This document shows, in pieces, positions 1 to 12,100 of a stretch of DNA of 64,000 bases. Position numbers and translations under genes: made by a program. Every line of letters starts with the position of its first letter. The stretch's first letter is position 1. The notes beneath the pieces are model-generated. The model made no database searches. It was not told the DNA's origin and saw nothing but the letters and a program-made list of their open reading frames with translations. Origin of the DNA: Ecdyonurus torrentis (lineage: Eukaryota; Arthropoda; Insecta; Ephemeroptera; Heptageniidae); assembly GCA_949318235.1 (NCBI GenBank), contig OX439132.1:8309453-8373452 (forward strand), read 5' to 3'.

Positions 1-134
1 AATTTTAAAGAAATTATAAAACATGCAGAAATGATTGCAACATGATAAGATTAGCGGAAATAATAAAATATAAACATAACAATAATAGTATAGCTGATAA
101 GTTTAGGTGTAACTAATTGAGAGCATAATAAAAT

Positions 135-140
135 TTTATT
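135..140 (-). terminator. Candidate polyadenylation signal downstream of RNF41
   Basis: AATAAA on the minus strand, about 890 nt beyond the RNF41 stop codon. If used, the 3' UTR would contain three inverted-repeat elements. AT-rich DNA yields this hexamer by chance often, so support is weak. Confidence 0.2.
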
Positions 141-245
141 TCATTCAAGTATGGATGTTTTAATTACTATTCCTTAAAAAAATACACAGAAATTTGGAAT
201 ACATTTCTATGTAATATTTAGTTTTAAATTTTCAATTGCAATGTA

Positions 246-365
246 CAGCTCTGGCCAAAAGTTTGAGAACGATTTGTATAGGCAACCTGCAACCTGTTCA
301 TGTTATCTTTATGGGAAAACGCTGCGGCCGCCGCTGCTCCGTTCTTAAACTTTTGGCCAGAGCTG
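246..365. mobile_element. Tc1/mariner-like MITE (120 bp)
   Basis: Terminal inverted repeats at 246-272 and 340-365 begin CAGCTCTGGCCAAAAGTTT and differ at only a base or two. 'GGCCAAAAGTTT' resembles ends of known Tc1-like elements. The left end is preceded by TA; the right flank is CA, so the expected TA duplication is imperfect. About 67 bp of interior with a GCGGCCGC stretch, no coding capacity. Confidence 0.6.
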
Positions 366-374
366 CACACTCGA

Positions 375-605
375 CTTGGTCATATGTTTAAAATCAGAGA
401 GAATGCTGCTAGAATATGGCCAAACGATCATCTCAAGTGACAGCAGCATTGCCAAATGTATACTCACTGAACACCTGCAACTTTGTTCACTAAAGGAGCT
501 GCAGGTGTTTTGCGAAATATTTGGCAACGCTGCTGTTAATTGAGATGTCAATTTAAACATTTTCTGTCGAAAGCAGAATTCTCTCTGATTTCAAATATAT
601 GGTCA
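375..605. repeat. Imperfect foldback element
   Basis: The left half (CTTGGTCATATGTTT..AATCAGAGAGAAT) recurs as reverse complement in the right half (AATTCTCTCTGATTT..AAATATATGGTCAAG). Matches run inward through 'CAGCAGCRTTGCCAAAT' to an apex hairpin on 'AACACCTGCA' near 473-520. It starts 10 bp after the neighbouring Tc1-like element. No ORF. Confidence 0.6.
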
Positions 606-620
606 AGATAAGGAGCTCAA

Positions 621-860
621 AATGTACTAGGTTGCTAGTTCTTTGTTTAGGAGACCTGCAGTCCTTTTCATTGACTTCTTGTCATTCATTAGGTATAATG
701 TAGTTACTATTGTCACTATATTTCTAAGAATGTTTAAAATAAAATAGGAGAAAAAAAAAATCTTGCAAGTATATTGTCACTGCTAGCAACATTTTAAAGA
801 GTGACATGAAGTCAGTGAAAAAATCTGCAAATGTTATGAGCTGGCAACCTAGCACTTATC
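621..860. repeat. Diverged foldback element
   Basis: Left-arm words (CTAGGTTGCTAG, TTGACTTCTTGTCA, TATTGTCACTATAT) reappear as reverse complements on the right (CTGGCAACCTAGC, TGACATGAAGTCAGTG, ATATTGTCACTGC). The apex is a poly-A stretch near 745. Arms are clearly diverged, so this is an old copy. Confidence 0.45.
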
Positions 861-1029
861 AACACTCAGGTTTGCTTTCAGAAGCGGCAAGTCCTTTGTA
901 ACCTTTATGCCACAGATAAGAGAACATAATCAATAGGTAAAGGCATACACAAAAGAAAATAATAATGAAGCATCTACATTGTAAATTAAAAATATTTCTA
1001 TTAAGCAATGCAATGTATTTGCTTATGAC

Positions 1030-4000
1030 TTAGAAATTGGATAATAATTTACCATTAGCAAAGATCATGACAAGGCCTGGCACTGCCATGAGTTCATCTC
1101 CCATGTGAAAGTTATCACATTGAAGCACAACGACGGCTTGCTTGCCAGGGATTCTCTTGCAAACGTAGTTCTCATAGTGTCGTCTGTTGAGTTGCCGTGT
1201 CTCCAGAGAGCTCAGACCTCGAGGCCAGCGACTCTCATGGGAGTGCTCCATTAACTCGTCCATTAGGTGGGGCGGACACCCGGACTCAGAGAGAGACAGC
1301 TTCACTGCAGCCTAAAAACAAAGGTTCCGTCAGTTTAATATTAATGAAGCAAAATTTCTAGTCCAGGAGAAAATAAAGGTGTAAAACACGAGTGTGTATC
1401 AGCAGCTCATATGAACTACAGTACTCATAGTGATTAGAGCACAGCATAGGGGCTTTTCATTTGCATTTCACAGAGAGAGAGGAGAGGGGGGGGCTCCTAC
1501 TTTGGTGAAGTAGTGGTGATGAGAGTATTTGCACCACCATACTAAATGCAAATCCAAAACCTGTTATGCTCTGCCACAAACAGAAAGATTTAGAATGGTG
1601 GTGTGAACAGTAACTCAACCACTAATGACTCTCAAGTCATGGAAAGCTGTTTCAAAGTTACTGGCCTTCATCAGTATGGCGGAGAGGGAAGGAGATAGAA
1701 GGAGGGGAGAGGGAGAGAGAGAGAGAGAGAGGCTTCTGTAGTTGTGGTGGTGAGGGTATTTGCACTAGTCAACCGGGGTGGAATTGAAAGCAAGGGGTGA
1801 AATTAAAAACCAATCACAAACCCGCTTTCAAAGTGCTCTGTGTCTAGCAAGATAGGGAAAAGTGAAAGCTTGCATACGATTGGAGTTTCAATTTCACCCC
1901 GGTTAACTGTACTGAAAGTAAAAAATAAAAAATATATAAAAAATAAAAACTGTTTCACTGTTTTAATTACTATTTGTGGTTAATATGAGTTGCTCTTATA
2001 TCCATATTTCAGCAATTGATTTATTTTAGAATTATTTTAAGTGGCTCAGATTAGAATTTATTTCCTCTCACAAGGTATCTCTGTCAGCTTAATACTCACT
2101 ACCTACCATTCCCTAATTGATCTGAAACTATCTATAACACTAAATCAGTTCTAATAACCAACTTGCTACTGTACCTTTTAATCACATGTAAAGCCCTACT
2201 TTTATGTAATCACAACAGCTCATTGTGTTCTTACTACAATATCAAATATTTATTATTAGTCAGTTTAATAATTATTTACTAATGTTATTATTTTATCTCG
2301 TCTCGTCTTGTTTTTTTTTTTTTTTTTAATCATACCTGCAAGAAGCAAAGAGAAACAGACAAACAAACAAGGATATTTCTTAACCTATATTTGGTTGTAT
2401 TTTTTGAGCGACAAACTCTTAGATAGGTTACTATTAGATTAGAAATTCAAATATTATATTTAGTATACCAACCTGCAACTCTGGGTCAGGTGTGGATATA
2501 ATTCCTCCCCAACGTAAGATACGAGCTCGAGTTAAGGAATTAGACCATCGGACCACATCATCTCGCTCCATTTGATCAGCAATAGCTCTCATTGCTGGAC
2601 TACAACTACGCATGGCTCGCATGAAGTCCTGGAGAAAACAAACAAACAAATGTTTAGTTTATACTCAAAACTTAAATAAGTTGTTGTTATTACAATATAA
2701 TACATACCTTTAATAGCTGCAATTCTCTTTTTTGTTCATTGATCTGAAAACGCTGCTCTGCTACTGCTTGCTGGAAATCAGCAATCTTCTGTTGTTGTGA
2801 GTGAATTAGAGACCGTAGTTCCCTCACACAATTATGGTCCTATAATGTAAAATCACAATAGCTTAGTTAAAATATAATGCAATAAAATAATAAAAAGTCA
2901 TGACAGGCAATAATAATAATGAAATGCAACATACCAAAACAAGAAAAACAATATTACACAATACAAATAAATATTTATTACAGTATGTGAATTTTTCAAT
3001 TGTGTAAAATGAATCAAACATTAGTCTGGTATGTTTCAATGTAAAAACCTCTTGATTCTGTATAATGGCATGCTCTATAAGTACCATCTGTGATTTTACA
3101 GAACTGGTGTTTTAGTAAATGATACAGAAATTCAAAAAGAAGTCATAAACCACTTCCTATAGGTATGCACACTTGTGGTATTTATAAATTTAACATCAAA
3201 AGTAATGCTGATTTGAAAGAACGAGGTTGAGCTAAGCTTAATGCTATGCTGCCAAACACAGCACTTGGCTCAACTCTCTTTTCAGCCTTTCTTTTCAAAA
3301 CAGCATCATGGTGTTTAGTTTTTGAAGACCATAAGTGTACACACACTGTGACATAAAATTGGACTCATTTGCCTTAAGAGTAGACATAAGGGTCCAGTTT
3401 TATGTTCAATCTGAGTCAATTTGTATGTAAATATTTTTACCTTCAGTTCATCCTTAGGGATAACTAAACCACATCCTTGTTTACACGGAACAGGACGTGT
3501 TGGATTATGTTCACATTCTGCTAGATGATATGATAGGGCATCGAGTTTAACCTCCATTGTACAACCATAGCGGACATTGTCACATGCTATCACCAGCCTG
3601 AAAGTAATATACATAGCAATTTAGAATAATGTTTAATTAACACAAATATTAACAGTCCATACCTTGAGAGGAGGTTTCTCACAATACGTGGCACTGGCCT
3701 TAAATCTCCGGCAGATATTTGTAAACGATCTACTGGACATGTTGGCTGTCGAGAAATCCATTCATGAATGCATCGACTGCAGAAGGTATGTTCACATGGA
3801 GGAACCTATACAAAAGTTGATGTTTATTAACAATGTAATGAACCCAGCGCATTCACTTGCACTATGTACGGAAACTGCAATGCAATATTTAAGAATAATA
3901 TAAGTATAACTGCACTCTTCATTACGTTAGGAAGAGGTGACCTGGGAGCAACGCTGTGCTCTCCTGGGGATCGTTGTAATCATAATGTGTTTTCAATAAT

Positions 4001-4312
4001 AAATGAGCTGTGTTTGATTTGTCATATCATAATAACACCTACATATCTATATGCAATATCTGAACACTGACTACAGGCTACATTAAATGACGTACATACC
4101 TAACTTGCGAAGTTCGGGAAACCAAATACGATATGCCTAATTTTTATCACTTGTTGTCACAACACAACATTAATGCTTTCCATAACTTTAAGTTACATTT
4201 TACATTGCAAAGCAATACTTACTTGTAAAGGTTCTTCAAGAACTCCAGAACAAATTGGACAGATTAGCTCCTCATCGACTTCACCACGAAATCGAACTAC
4301 ATCAAACCCCAT
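1030..4312 (-). CDS. RNF41: RNF41/NRDP1-like RING E3 ubiquitin ligase
   Basis: Six coding exons: 4223-4312, 3663-3805, 3441-3597, 2708-2839, 2473-2628 and 1030-1311. They total 960 nt (319 aa plus stop; human RNF41 is 317 aa), and every junction is GT-AG with matching phase. The RING finger spans residues 18-56 (C18, C21, C34, H36, C39, C42, C53, D56); the final Asp is shared with human NRDP1. A TRAF/SIAH-type zinc-finger region follows ('ACDNVRYGC', 'CEHNPTRPVPC', 'CGL'), then a Gln-rich coiled coil from the 2708-2839 exon, then the C-terminal USP8-binding-type domain ('RWGGIISTP', 'RIPGKQAVVV', 'PGLVMIFANG'). Known family role: ubiquitinating ErbB3, BRUCE and other substrates, stabilised by USP8. 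The ATG has a strong context (GCC ATG G), and its exon begins 11 nt upstream at 4323. Confidence 0.96.
1434..1577. repeat. Foldback element in last RNF41 intron
   Basis: The left arm 'AGAGCACAGCATAGG..TTTTCATTTGCATTT' pairs with the right arm 'AAATGCAAATCCAAAACC..TTATGCTCTGCC'. The interior holds GA-rich and G-rich sequence. The interior phrase 'GTGGTGATGAGAGTATTTGCA' recurs diverged near 1741-1764. Confidence 0.55.
1766..1911. mobile_element. MITE-like inverted repeat in last RNF41 intron
   Basis: Ends TAGTCAACCGGGGTGGAATT and, reversed, TACAGTTAACCGGGGTGAAA pair over roughly 25 bp. A second 'GGGGTGAAATT' copy sits inside the left arm. About 146 bp and no ORF. It lies between RNF41 exons at 2473 and 1311, so it is transcribed. 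Confidence 0.55.
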
Positions 4313-4880
4313 GGCTATAAGGCCTGAAATAAAAAACATACATAAATTATAATTAAATTATTAAATAATTCTCAAATTTTGTAACAAAAATGTGTTATTA
4401 TCGTTATTTAAAACAGGTGCATCTGTTAAAAAAGCCTTGGCTCATTAAAAAAACATGGTTAAAAAAATGGAAGTAGGTTTCACCAAAGTAAGCTAACCAG
4501 CTTAAAATTATAAAGATTTTCCCTTACGTAACAATTTTAATTAATATTAAGAATAAAATATTTTATGATATTTTGACACGAACAACGGGGAAAATAATGA
4601 AAACAACTTTTTTACTTCACATTTTTAGAGCCCACACCTGCTGGCTGCCATTTAACCAGGCTGAAATATGAGAAACACACGAAAGATTTCGACACCCAAT
4701 ATATTTAAATATTTGAAAATTATTGACGACTTACATGACAATTAAAGCTGGAAACATTACAAACACATTTTACTTAGTAAAATACTCAGATATGAAGGGA
4801 AAACTTAAGAAATTTAATATAAACTTGAGCACAACTCTGACAACAACAACAGAGGCAACAAGAATGACGTCAGAGTAATA
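4313..4880 (-). promoter_or_regulatory. Likely RNF41 5' UTR intron and promoter region
   Basis: A splice acceptor (TTTCAG) at 4324-4326 lies just 5' of the RNF41 start codon, so a noncoding first exon must lie upstream. A good donor (CAT/GTAAGT) at about 4735 suggests that exon is roughly 4735-4860. A perfect CRE octamer, TGACGTCA, is at 4865-4872, and 'ATATCGATG' follows a few bases away. Motifs and splice sites are read directly; the first exon and transcription start are inferred and would need RNA evidence. Confidence 0.4.
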
Positions 4881-5257
4881 TCGATGTTCTGTTGTTTTAT
4901 TGAAAGTTTTCAAATGGGAGGGAAAGGTTTCAAAATTCTTTGAAGCACAAGAAAAAAAAAAATAATAAAAATAAAATAAAAAAAATTATGCAAGCGATGC
5001 AATACAAATGATGCAAAAGTCATCATTTGGTTTAAACTTGGTCATCGCCGCTAATGAAAACTATTGCTGTTTTCATAAGTGTATATTGTTTACTCGTACA
5101 TCCGAGGAAAATAACAAAATTATATTATGCCAAATTTCTCCTCAAAAGGTGACAAATGTTTTTACCCTATGTTGAGCAATATATTTATCTGCTCAAGCAT
5201 GATGATAGGGCTCACATTTCATGCAACCACTCCATAATAACACATCTTTCAATCCTA

Positions 5258-5292
5258 GGGGCACATCCCCCCCCCCCCCCCACACACACACT
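5258..5292. repeat. Poly-C / (CA)n tract
   Basis: A run of about 14 C followed by a CA repeat. Simple sequence in the RNF41 upstream intergenic region. Confidence 0.8.
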
Positions 5293-5660
5293 TTCTTTTT
5301 ACCACTTTCTTTTGTTCAGTTCAGTATACACATTGACGACTACCATTAATTGCAAGCTTTTATGGTTTTTGTAAGTTACAAGTGTCACTTGTGGTTTATA
5401 CGGTGAACTCAATTATTCACCTTGAATCATAAATATTTTTGTAACATAATTTAGAAAATATAACATATCCATTAAAAAAAATGTCAACTTTCAACTTATT
5501 ATTAATGCAATATTATATAGCAAGCAAAATAATAAAAATATATGATATAAAGCAATATAACAATATGATATAGGCCTAATTAATAACAGATTTGCTGTGC
5601 CAAGTTCTATATTTCATCAAAAAAAAAAAAAAAAAAAAGCATTACTTTTGAGGTTTGACT

Positions 5661-5889
5661 TAGGGTTGTATTCAGATGGCTTGCATTTCAAAATCTAAAA
5701 AGAAAAATTCCAAACTTTATGATGCCATTGAATTTGAAAGTTAATCGTAACACCTGTGATAATTTTTTTTTTTTAGGTATATGCCCATCAGATAAGAGAG
5801 AAAATAATTAATAAAATTAACATGGGCAAGTTTTTTATTTTTATTTTTTTACAACGTTTTAGTCAAATCCCGTAGAACCTGATTTCCCA
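5661..5889 (+). repeat. Dispersed repeat, copy A
   Basis: The reverse complement of 27655-27973 matches this stretch from the start (AGGGTTGTATTCAGATGGCT) through 'AAACTTTATGA.GCCATT' and 'TGCCCATCAG' to the end (CCTGATTTCCC). Copies are diverged and differ in length. The family is not recognised. Confidence 0.55.
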
Positions 5890-6410
5890 TCTTAAAAAGT
5901 AGTAATACCTTTATAATAACATAAATGTTATAGAAGAAAAAATAAAGTTTAAATAAAAAACACATTTAATTTTATACTTATTTTAAATATATTTCTTACT
6001 TCTAAAGTAACTGAGTATCTTACAAGGCATACATCTCACAAGAACTCCTTAAAATACATGATTTTAAAAACAATATAATATGAATTCTATAATTATTTTA
6101 TTTATTTCATAATTTTCATAGTCATGGATTATTTGAAGTCAGTTTGATTTTCATAAACTATAAATGGATTAGAAAAGTACCAATAATTTTTGTTTTGAAA
6201 ATTATTACAAATAATTTATATTAAACACATATTTAAAATATAATGAGAGATCTAATGAAAACATTAAACAGAGATTATATATGAGGTATTCATCTCTTTT
6301 TATAACTTTTACACAGCCACTAGGAATGGATTTATTTGATTTAGATATATTTTTTATGTGTATTACAGTACTTATGAATTGTCAGTGTAATTTTTTTAAA
6401 AGTATATATT

Positions 6411-6595
6411 GATCTTGTTGCGAACAAAATGTCTATCTCGTATTTTGTCAGGTGAAACAAAATGTCTATCTCGTTTTTTGTCAGCGGAAGCAAAATGTCT
6501 ATCTCATTCTCAGACGTTATGCAGATGGCACTCGAGATAGACATTTTGCTTCTGCTGACAAAAAACGAGATAGACATTTTGTTCGCAACAAGATC
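6411..6595. mobile_element. Composite foldback element, copy 1
   Basis: The ends GATCTTGTTGCGAAC and GTTCGCAACAAGATC are perfect inverted repeats. Each arm is made of tandem units of about 33 bp containing TATCTCGTTTTTTGTCAG, and the arms are mirror images. The central loop contains 'CGTTATGCAGATGGCACTCG'. Copy 2 at 48386-48614 has the same layout and loop. Long open frames across the units are by-products of the 33-bp periodicity, not genes. Confidence 0.75.
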
Positions 6596-8979
6596 GTTAT
6601 CTACTGTATATACATTTATTTCCAGGGTTAAATTTATTCAAATATTGATTGTATTGAAGAGCAGCCTAAATAGATTATTCATTATAATAATATTATTATA
6701 TGTGTATCCTATATTAATTAAGATACCATTTAAATTATTGTTCTATAAGACTTATAAAATGTTGCAGTTATTATATTTTACTTTTATTTATGACCATTAT
6801 TATGTCATTAATATTTGACAATATATAACTATACTTTTCTGTTTCACTACAGAAACAAATACTCATTTTAACATAAAAATATAAAAATAAATAGTACAAA
6901 AAAATATAAATAATATTTTAACATAAAAATATATAATTAAAAATGGATGGAATGATAAAATTATGAATAATTTTTTATTCAAAATTGCAATACCCTAGAT
7001 GCACAAGAATCAGACATTTTAATTTTTATTATTTGTAAATAATAAGTCTGTAAAATGTAAAACTAACTTTCACCTTTCCCTTAATAATGTAACTGTACGT
7101 TTAATATTAACAGTTAACTTTACAAGCATGGACTTTTTGTTGTTTTGCTCAAATAAATGATCAAAAAGCTGCCTAATTTTTAGACAAAAATTCTCAACAT
7201 AAATAAATGATGAAATGTAGAGGAATGTAACATTAAAAAACAAAGAGAGCTTAAACTCAGTGTTCTTCAGAATGATAAACTAAATAATTTAATGGAGTAA
7301 AAATATATAGAACCAAAACAGTTGGGGGGGGGGGGGGGGGGAGTTTATAAATCAATGATTCATGTAAAATTTAAAGCATAACAAAAATTACAATTGCCCT
7401 TAAAGAAGAGGTGCTCAGTTCTAACATATTCTTATCTCAGTTATTTAATTTTAAAGTTAAAGTAATATAGTACTGTACCTCTAATAAAAAATTAATAAAA
7501 AAAAATCATTATTATTTGCTCATTTATTGCTCTGAAATAAAAATGTATGTAATAAATAATAATAATCGAAAATAAGAAAGTCACAGATAAAAATGGTAGC
7601 AATAATATCTACATAATTAAAATAAATAAATGAGCTTTATTATCCCTATTATTATTCCTGAGTACCTCTTTTTCTATGTAGGACAAACCAAGGAAAAGAA
7701 ACCATTGCTGTTAAATATAATATATTAAAAGAAATGGATAGAAGAACTCAGCAAGGGCTCTACCATATATATATATATATATATATATAGAAGAACCTAT
7801 AGTTAAGTGAAACAACTTGCTAGCATGAGATAATAAACACATTATAATGGCACAAGACTCCTGGAGAAAAGGAGTGTGTAAATTGCACTGAAAGCTATTT
7901 CAATGAGTTGCTTATCATCTCTGTACTATCAGGAATTTTCACAAAACTACTATTTACTATGGTTTCTTCTATTCTTTCTTTTTAATGTATTATATTTTTT
8001 TTATGCAGAAATTTTAAAAGTATCCAAAATATATTAATGAACGACAAAACAAAAATATATTTTCTGATATAGTAAAAATTGTCTTTAATAAATAGCTGAA
8101 AAAGTGACAATTTCACAATATTATGAGCATTTATGAAGATAAAACACTTACAAAAGAAGTGTATTTATATAGTGCCATATTTATTGTATAACATACTATG
8201 TATATTAATTATTAATATTATTAGTGCAATTTTGTACACAATGTTCTGAAATAACTTTAAACTTTTACTATTTTTAGACCATGCACGTAAACATATTATA
8301 GCCGCGCTTTTAAGAGTATACATTACATTATATATATTTCTCACTCTACCATATTTATTATTATTATGTAACATGATACAAAAAACAGGTACACTACTAA
8401 AGCAACGGACATTACTCCTGTATTTGCCCACGTACAACATTATAATTGCAATTTACCCTAGTATTAACACTGCTTTTTTTTTTTTTTAATTTTATTAAAA
8501 CAGAAAATCAATAATATTAAATAATAATAATTATTTATATTCACGCACTTAAGTACAACCTTATCATATGATAGAAATATCAACTTTATTTTCATCAAAT
8601 TTATCAAATAATAATTATAAATATAAACAATAAAATACTGTAAAAGAAGGAATGTTCAATTCTGTTTGCTGGTATAAAAGATTTTACCAAAAAGGAATGT
8701 GATTAATGTAAACAACTATGATTTATTTACTAAAATTAAGAACTGGGTCAAATATGCTGCTTTTTTTTAAAATTTTTGTAAATGCAAGATGCTTTTAAGC
8801 TCCTAGCAAGTTTACATTTTTAATTATTTATACTGTACTATAAATATTAGCACTGGTGATTTGAACTTTAATTATTGTTTTTGATTTTATCAAATGCTGA
8901 GACATAATAAAAAGCAATTATTAAAAAATAATAATAAATGCTTTTTCATTGCAGAAAATGTAAAACAATAATCTTTAAT

Positions 8980-8985
8980 TTTATT
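8980..8985 (-). terminator. Candidate polyadenylation signal of the MAP3K gene
   Basis: The first free-standing AATAAA on the minus strand after the kinase stop codon, about 115 nt downstream. Others follow in the AT-rich sequence, so the real 3' end is undetermined. Confidence 0.25.
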
Positions 8986-9100
8986 TTAAATATCACTTAA
9001 GAGCACTAAGCAATAGAATGAGTGAATTTAGATATAGTTGCCAATAAAGAGGAGCATTTGATAAATCTATAAACTTTGAAAGCAAGTTCTAATATAAAAT

Positions 9101-12100
9101 TTATTGCCAAACAGAAGGGTTATTAGAAGAAGTTGATGCAACTCTTGACCGCACTCTTGGAGAATTATTGGCCATTTGTGTTGCTACTGTTACATTACTA
9201 CCTTCATCAGAGTCTGACTCTGAACTTCGACAGTAATCCACTGGCTTCTGCACCATTGGCCACCTGCCACGAGATGGCAATTCACTTGCTCTAACCTCGC
9301 ACATTCTATACTTCCCTCCAGGACGAATTTCAATCTCCTGAGCACCAATTGTCTGCATTTGGCTAGCCAGATCAGGATTACTTTCTAATGTAGAACGTAA
9401 ACTTGATGGATCATGGCTGTATTCTGAGGTATTTTCTTCATTGTCTTCAGAAGCACAACCTGCTGAAACACGAAGAACTGCTCTCCTTGTTCTACATGGG
9501 GCAATTGGACGACGACCCATACTGTAACACAAGGAATAAATGCATACATAAGTCAAATGTTATAAAGTGTAAGGGATGAAAATAAAAGTAAAGTTCATTA
9601 TGAATATAGTCATTAACAATGCACAGGGAAAGAACAAAATCAACATAAATTGAAAGAAACTCTCACCTTCTCCTTCCAAAAGCATATTTATCGCTGTAAA
9701 CAGATCCTTCCTCCTCAGACCAACCATCACACAAATCTTCTCTACTGGAACCCACAGATTCATGAGAGTCTAACGTTTCAGAACTATCTCCAATTTTATT
9801 CCTCCCACGTCCTCTTTTTTTTCCTCCATTCTTATCTTCTATTCTTTCTCTATTTCCATTGAGTATTTCTGTGACTTTACGATTGAGAGTCTCCAAGTGT
9901 TCATCAGTCTCTGGTGCAAGGTTGCTATTTGCATCATCAAACATAGGAGGCTCTGATGAGGGGAGTGTGTTGCCATTGAGGCTCTCTCCACCAGGACTCT
10001 GAGCACGCAGCTCGTCTCCTGAGGATTGGACAGGCAGGAAGAGACGCGAAGCTAGGTGAGGACTTGGACTTGTGTCAGTCTCACTGATGTCCATGTCAAC
10101 GGCTTCAGTTTGAGTCTCACAGTCGACACGCTGTGTTGCAAGCTACAAAGCAAAATAAGGAAGAAAACTTATTAGAATGTACTTCAGTCAAAGTAGCAGA
10201 AATGTGTGATAATTCCCATTTTATATTGTTTGTGAGTTCCTCATGAACATAACAATAAACAATAAACTACGAGAAATTATGCCAAAGAACTACTGACCTT
10301 TCTTTCCTTGCCAGGACTACTAGAGACAAAGCTGCCTGATCCCTGACTGCCAGTTCTCCTGTGGTGACGGGCTCTCCTTGCTCTCGTAGAACCCTGTCTC
10401 ACTATGGATTGTGGTGCCAAGGAAGAGTCAAGCTCCGTGTATAGTGTGGACTTTGTTGGACTGGCCTGTGTTGAAATACAAAAATAGAGTAATTATACTT
10501 GAAAATAAATTAATGCAAAAAAGTACAGTAGTAATGTAATTAAATATACATATGTTACTTACGGTGACAATAGGTTTCTGTGGCGAGTCTGGACTTGTAC
10601 TTGGTTGATCAGGTGATGTAGTTGTATTACTACCAGAGTGAGAAGTGCGCCGTCTATTTAATTGTTCATGTGCTTTCATTAAAGGTCTCACTATCCGTCG
10701 CTTATAAGGTTTGTAACACAAACACTGCTTTTCCCTCCTGAAATTTATAAATATTGCATTTAGACACATTTTTCATCAAGCTAAAATTAAATATGTAAAC
10801 AGAGGTTGATTCTTACTTGATAAGTTCTCTTTCACGCTTTTCTAGCTGCAAAATTAGTGAATTCATATCCATATAGAGATTGTTAGTAACCTCTAGCTGC
10901 CTCTCGTAATGTTTCCGAATATCTTCAGCGTGTCTAAGTTCCTCTTTACGCTTTTCAATGAGATCTTCCTCCATATGAGGGATATGAGAGCCCTCGGTTT
11001 TCATCTTTTTGATGTGGAACCGAATCTCCTCCTTCCATGTTGCCTGTGTACACAAAAACATGAGATGTGAATAAAGTTGTAATAAAGAAATATATCATGC
11101 AAAAATTAAATAGTGCTTGAACTGAGATAGTTCTCGAATTCCTGTGCAAGCTAATATACCTGTGTTTTGAAGTAGGAATCTGGTGAGGTACTCTTCAATT
11201 CTACAGCAGCAATTTCCAAGTGCATAAGAATATGTTTGAATGAAGGTCTATTGCGAGGTTTTGGACTCCAACATTGTTTGATGAGGAGACGGAAGCCCCC
11301 GGGACATGTCTCTGGGATTGGCAGATGTAATGAGTTGCTACCAACACCCCAAATAATTGCTGATGAATCGACGTCTTTGTATGGAACTTCACATGTAAGG
11401 AGTTCCCAAAGTAAGATGCCATAAGACCTGTGTAAAACACATCAAAATTTAATTTCTCTCTCTCTCTCTCGCTCTGTCACTTTCAAAATTTCAATGAGGG
11501 CTCAGCATGCAAAACTCACCAAATGTCAACTTTCTCGTTGCAGGGCTCATTCCTAATAACCTCAGGAGCCATCCAAGCTACAGTACCGGCAAAACTCATT
11601 TTTGTACTAATTTCATTCCATTGCCGACACGTTCCAAAATCACTAATTTTTACGACTTCGTTTTGACCAATTAGGACACTGAAATACAAACATTGATTTT
11701 AATTTTAAGCTACTCACAATAAAAAATAGACATATTCACAAAATAAAAATATAAAATATAAGCTTGCATAATTTTATTTTCGCGATGCACAAAATTTCTT
11801 ACTTTGGGCTTTTGAGATCTCGATGTATAATTTTATGTGAATGTAGATAATGCATTCCTTCTGCGATTTGTTTAGCCCAACTGATAAGTCTATTAGGAGG
11901 GATTCTTTCCCCTTCTTTTAGGAGATTGTAGAGTGGACCATAAGGACAATATTCCATGACAATACAGTAGCAAGGAGCTTGGGTGCATACTCCCCTAAAG
12001 CGTAAAACAAATAAAATAATAATAATTAGAATTAAATCATTCAAGATAAAGATCAATTTGTTGATAAGAATTGAGAAACTTACTTGAAAGTGACGACATT

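Larger units (their letters stand above)
4881..9100. other. RNF41 to MAP3K intergenic region, no gene
   Basis: AT-rich spacer between the RNF41 promoter and the kinase stop codon. It holds the C/CA tract, dispersed repeat copy A, composite foldback copy 1, a G-homopolymer at about 7323-7342 and (AT)n at 7764-7789. The stretch below 9100 should include the kinase 3' UTR. A 91-codon minus-strand frame at 8165-8440 has no recognisable similarity and AT-driven composition, so it is not called. Confidence 0.6.

Noticed and set aside
6341..6818. Frames repeating 'MSISFFVSGSK' on both strands
   Set aside because: 33 bp is a multiple of three, so the foldback units keep frames open on both strands; the same happens at 48334-48783. 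No protein signal.
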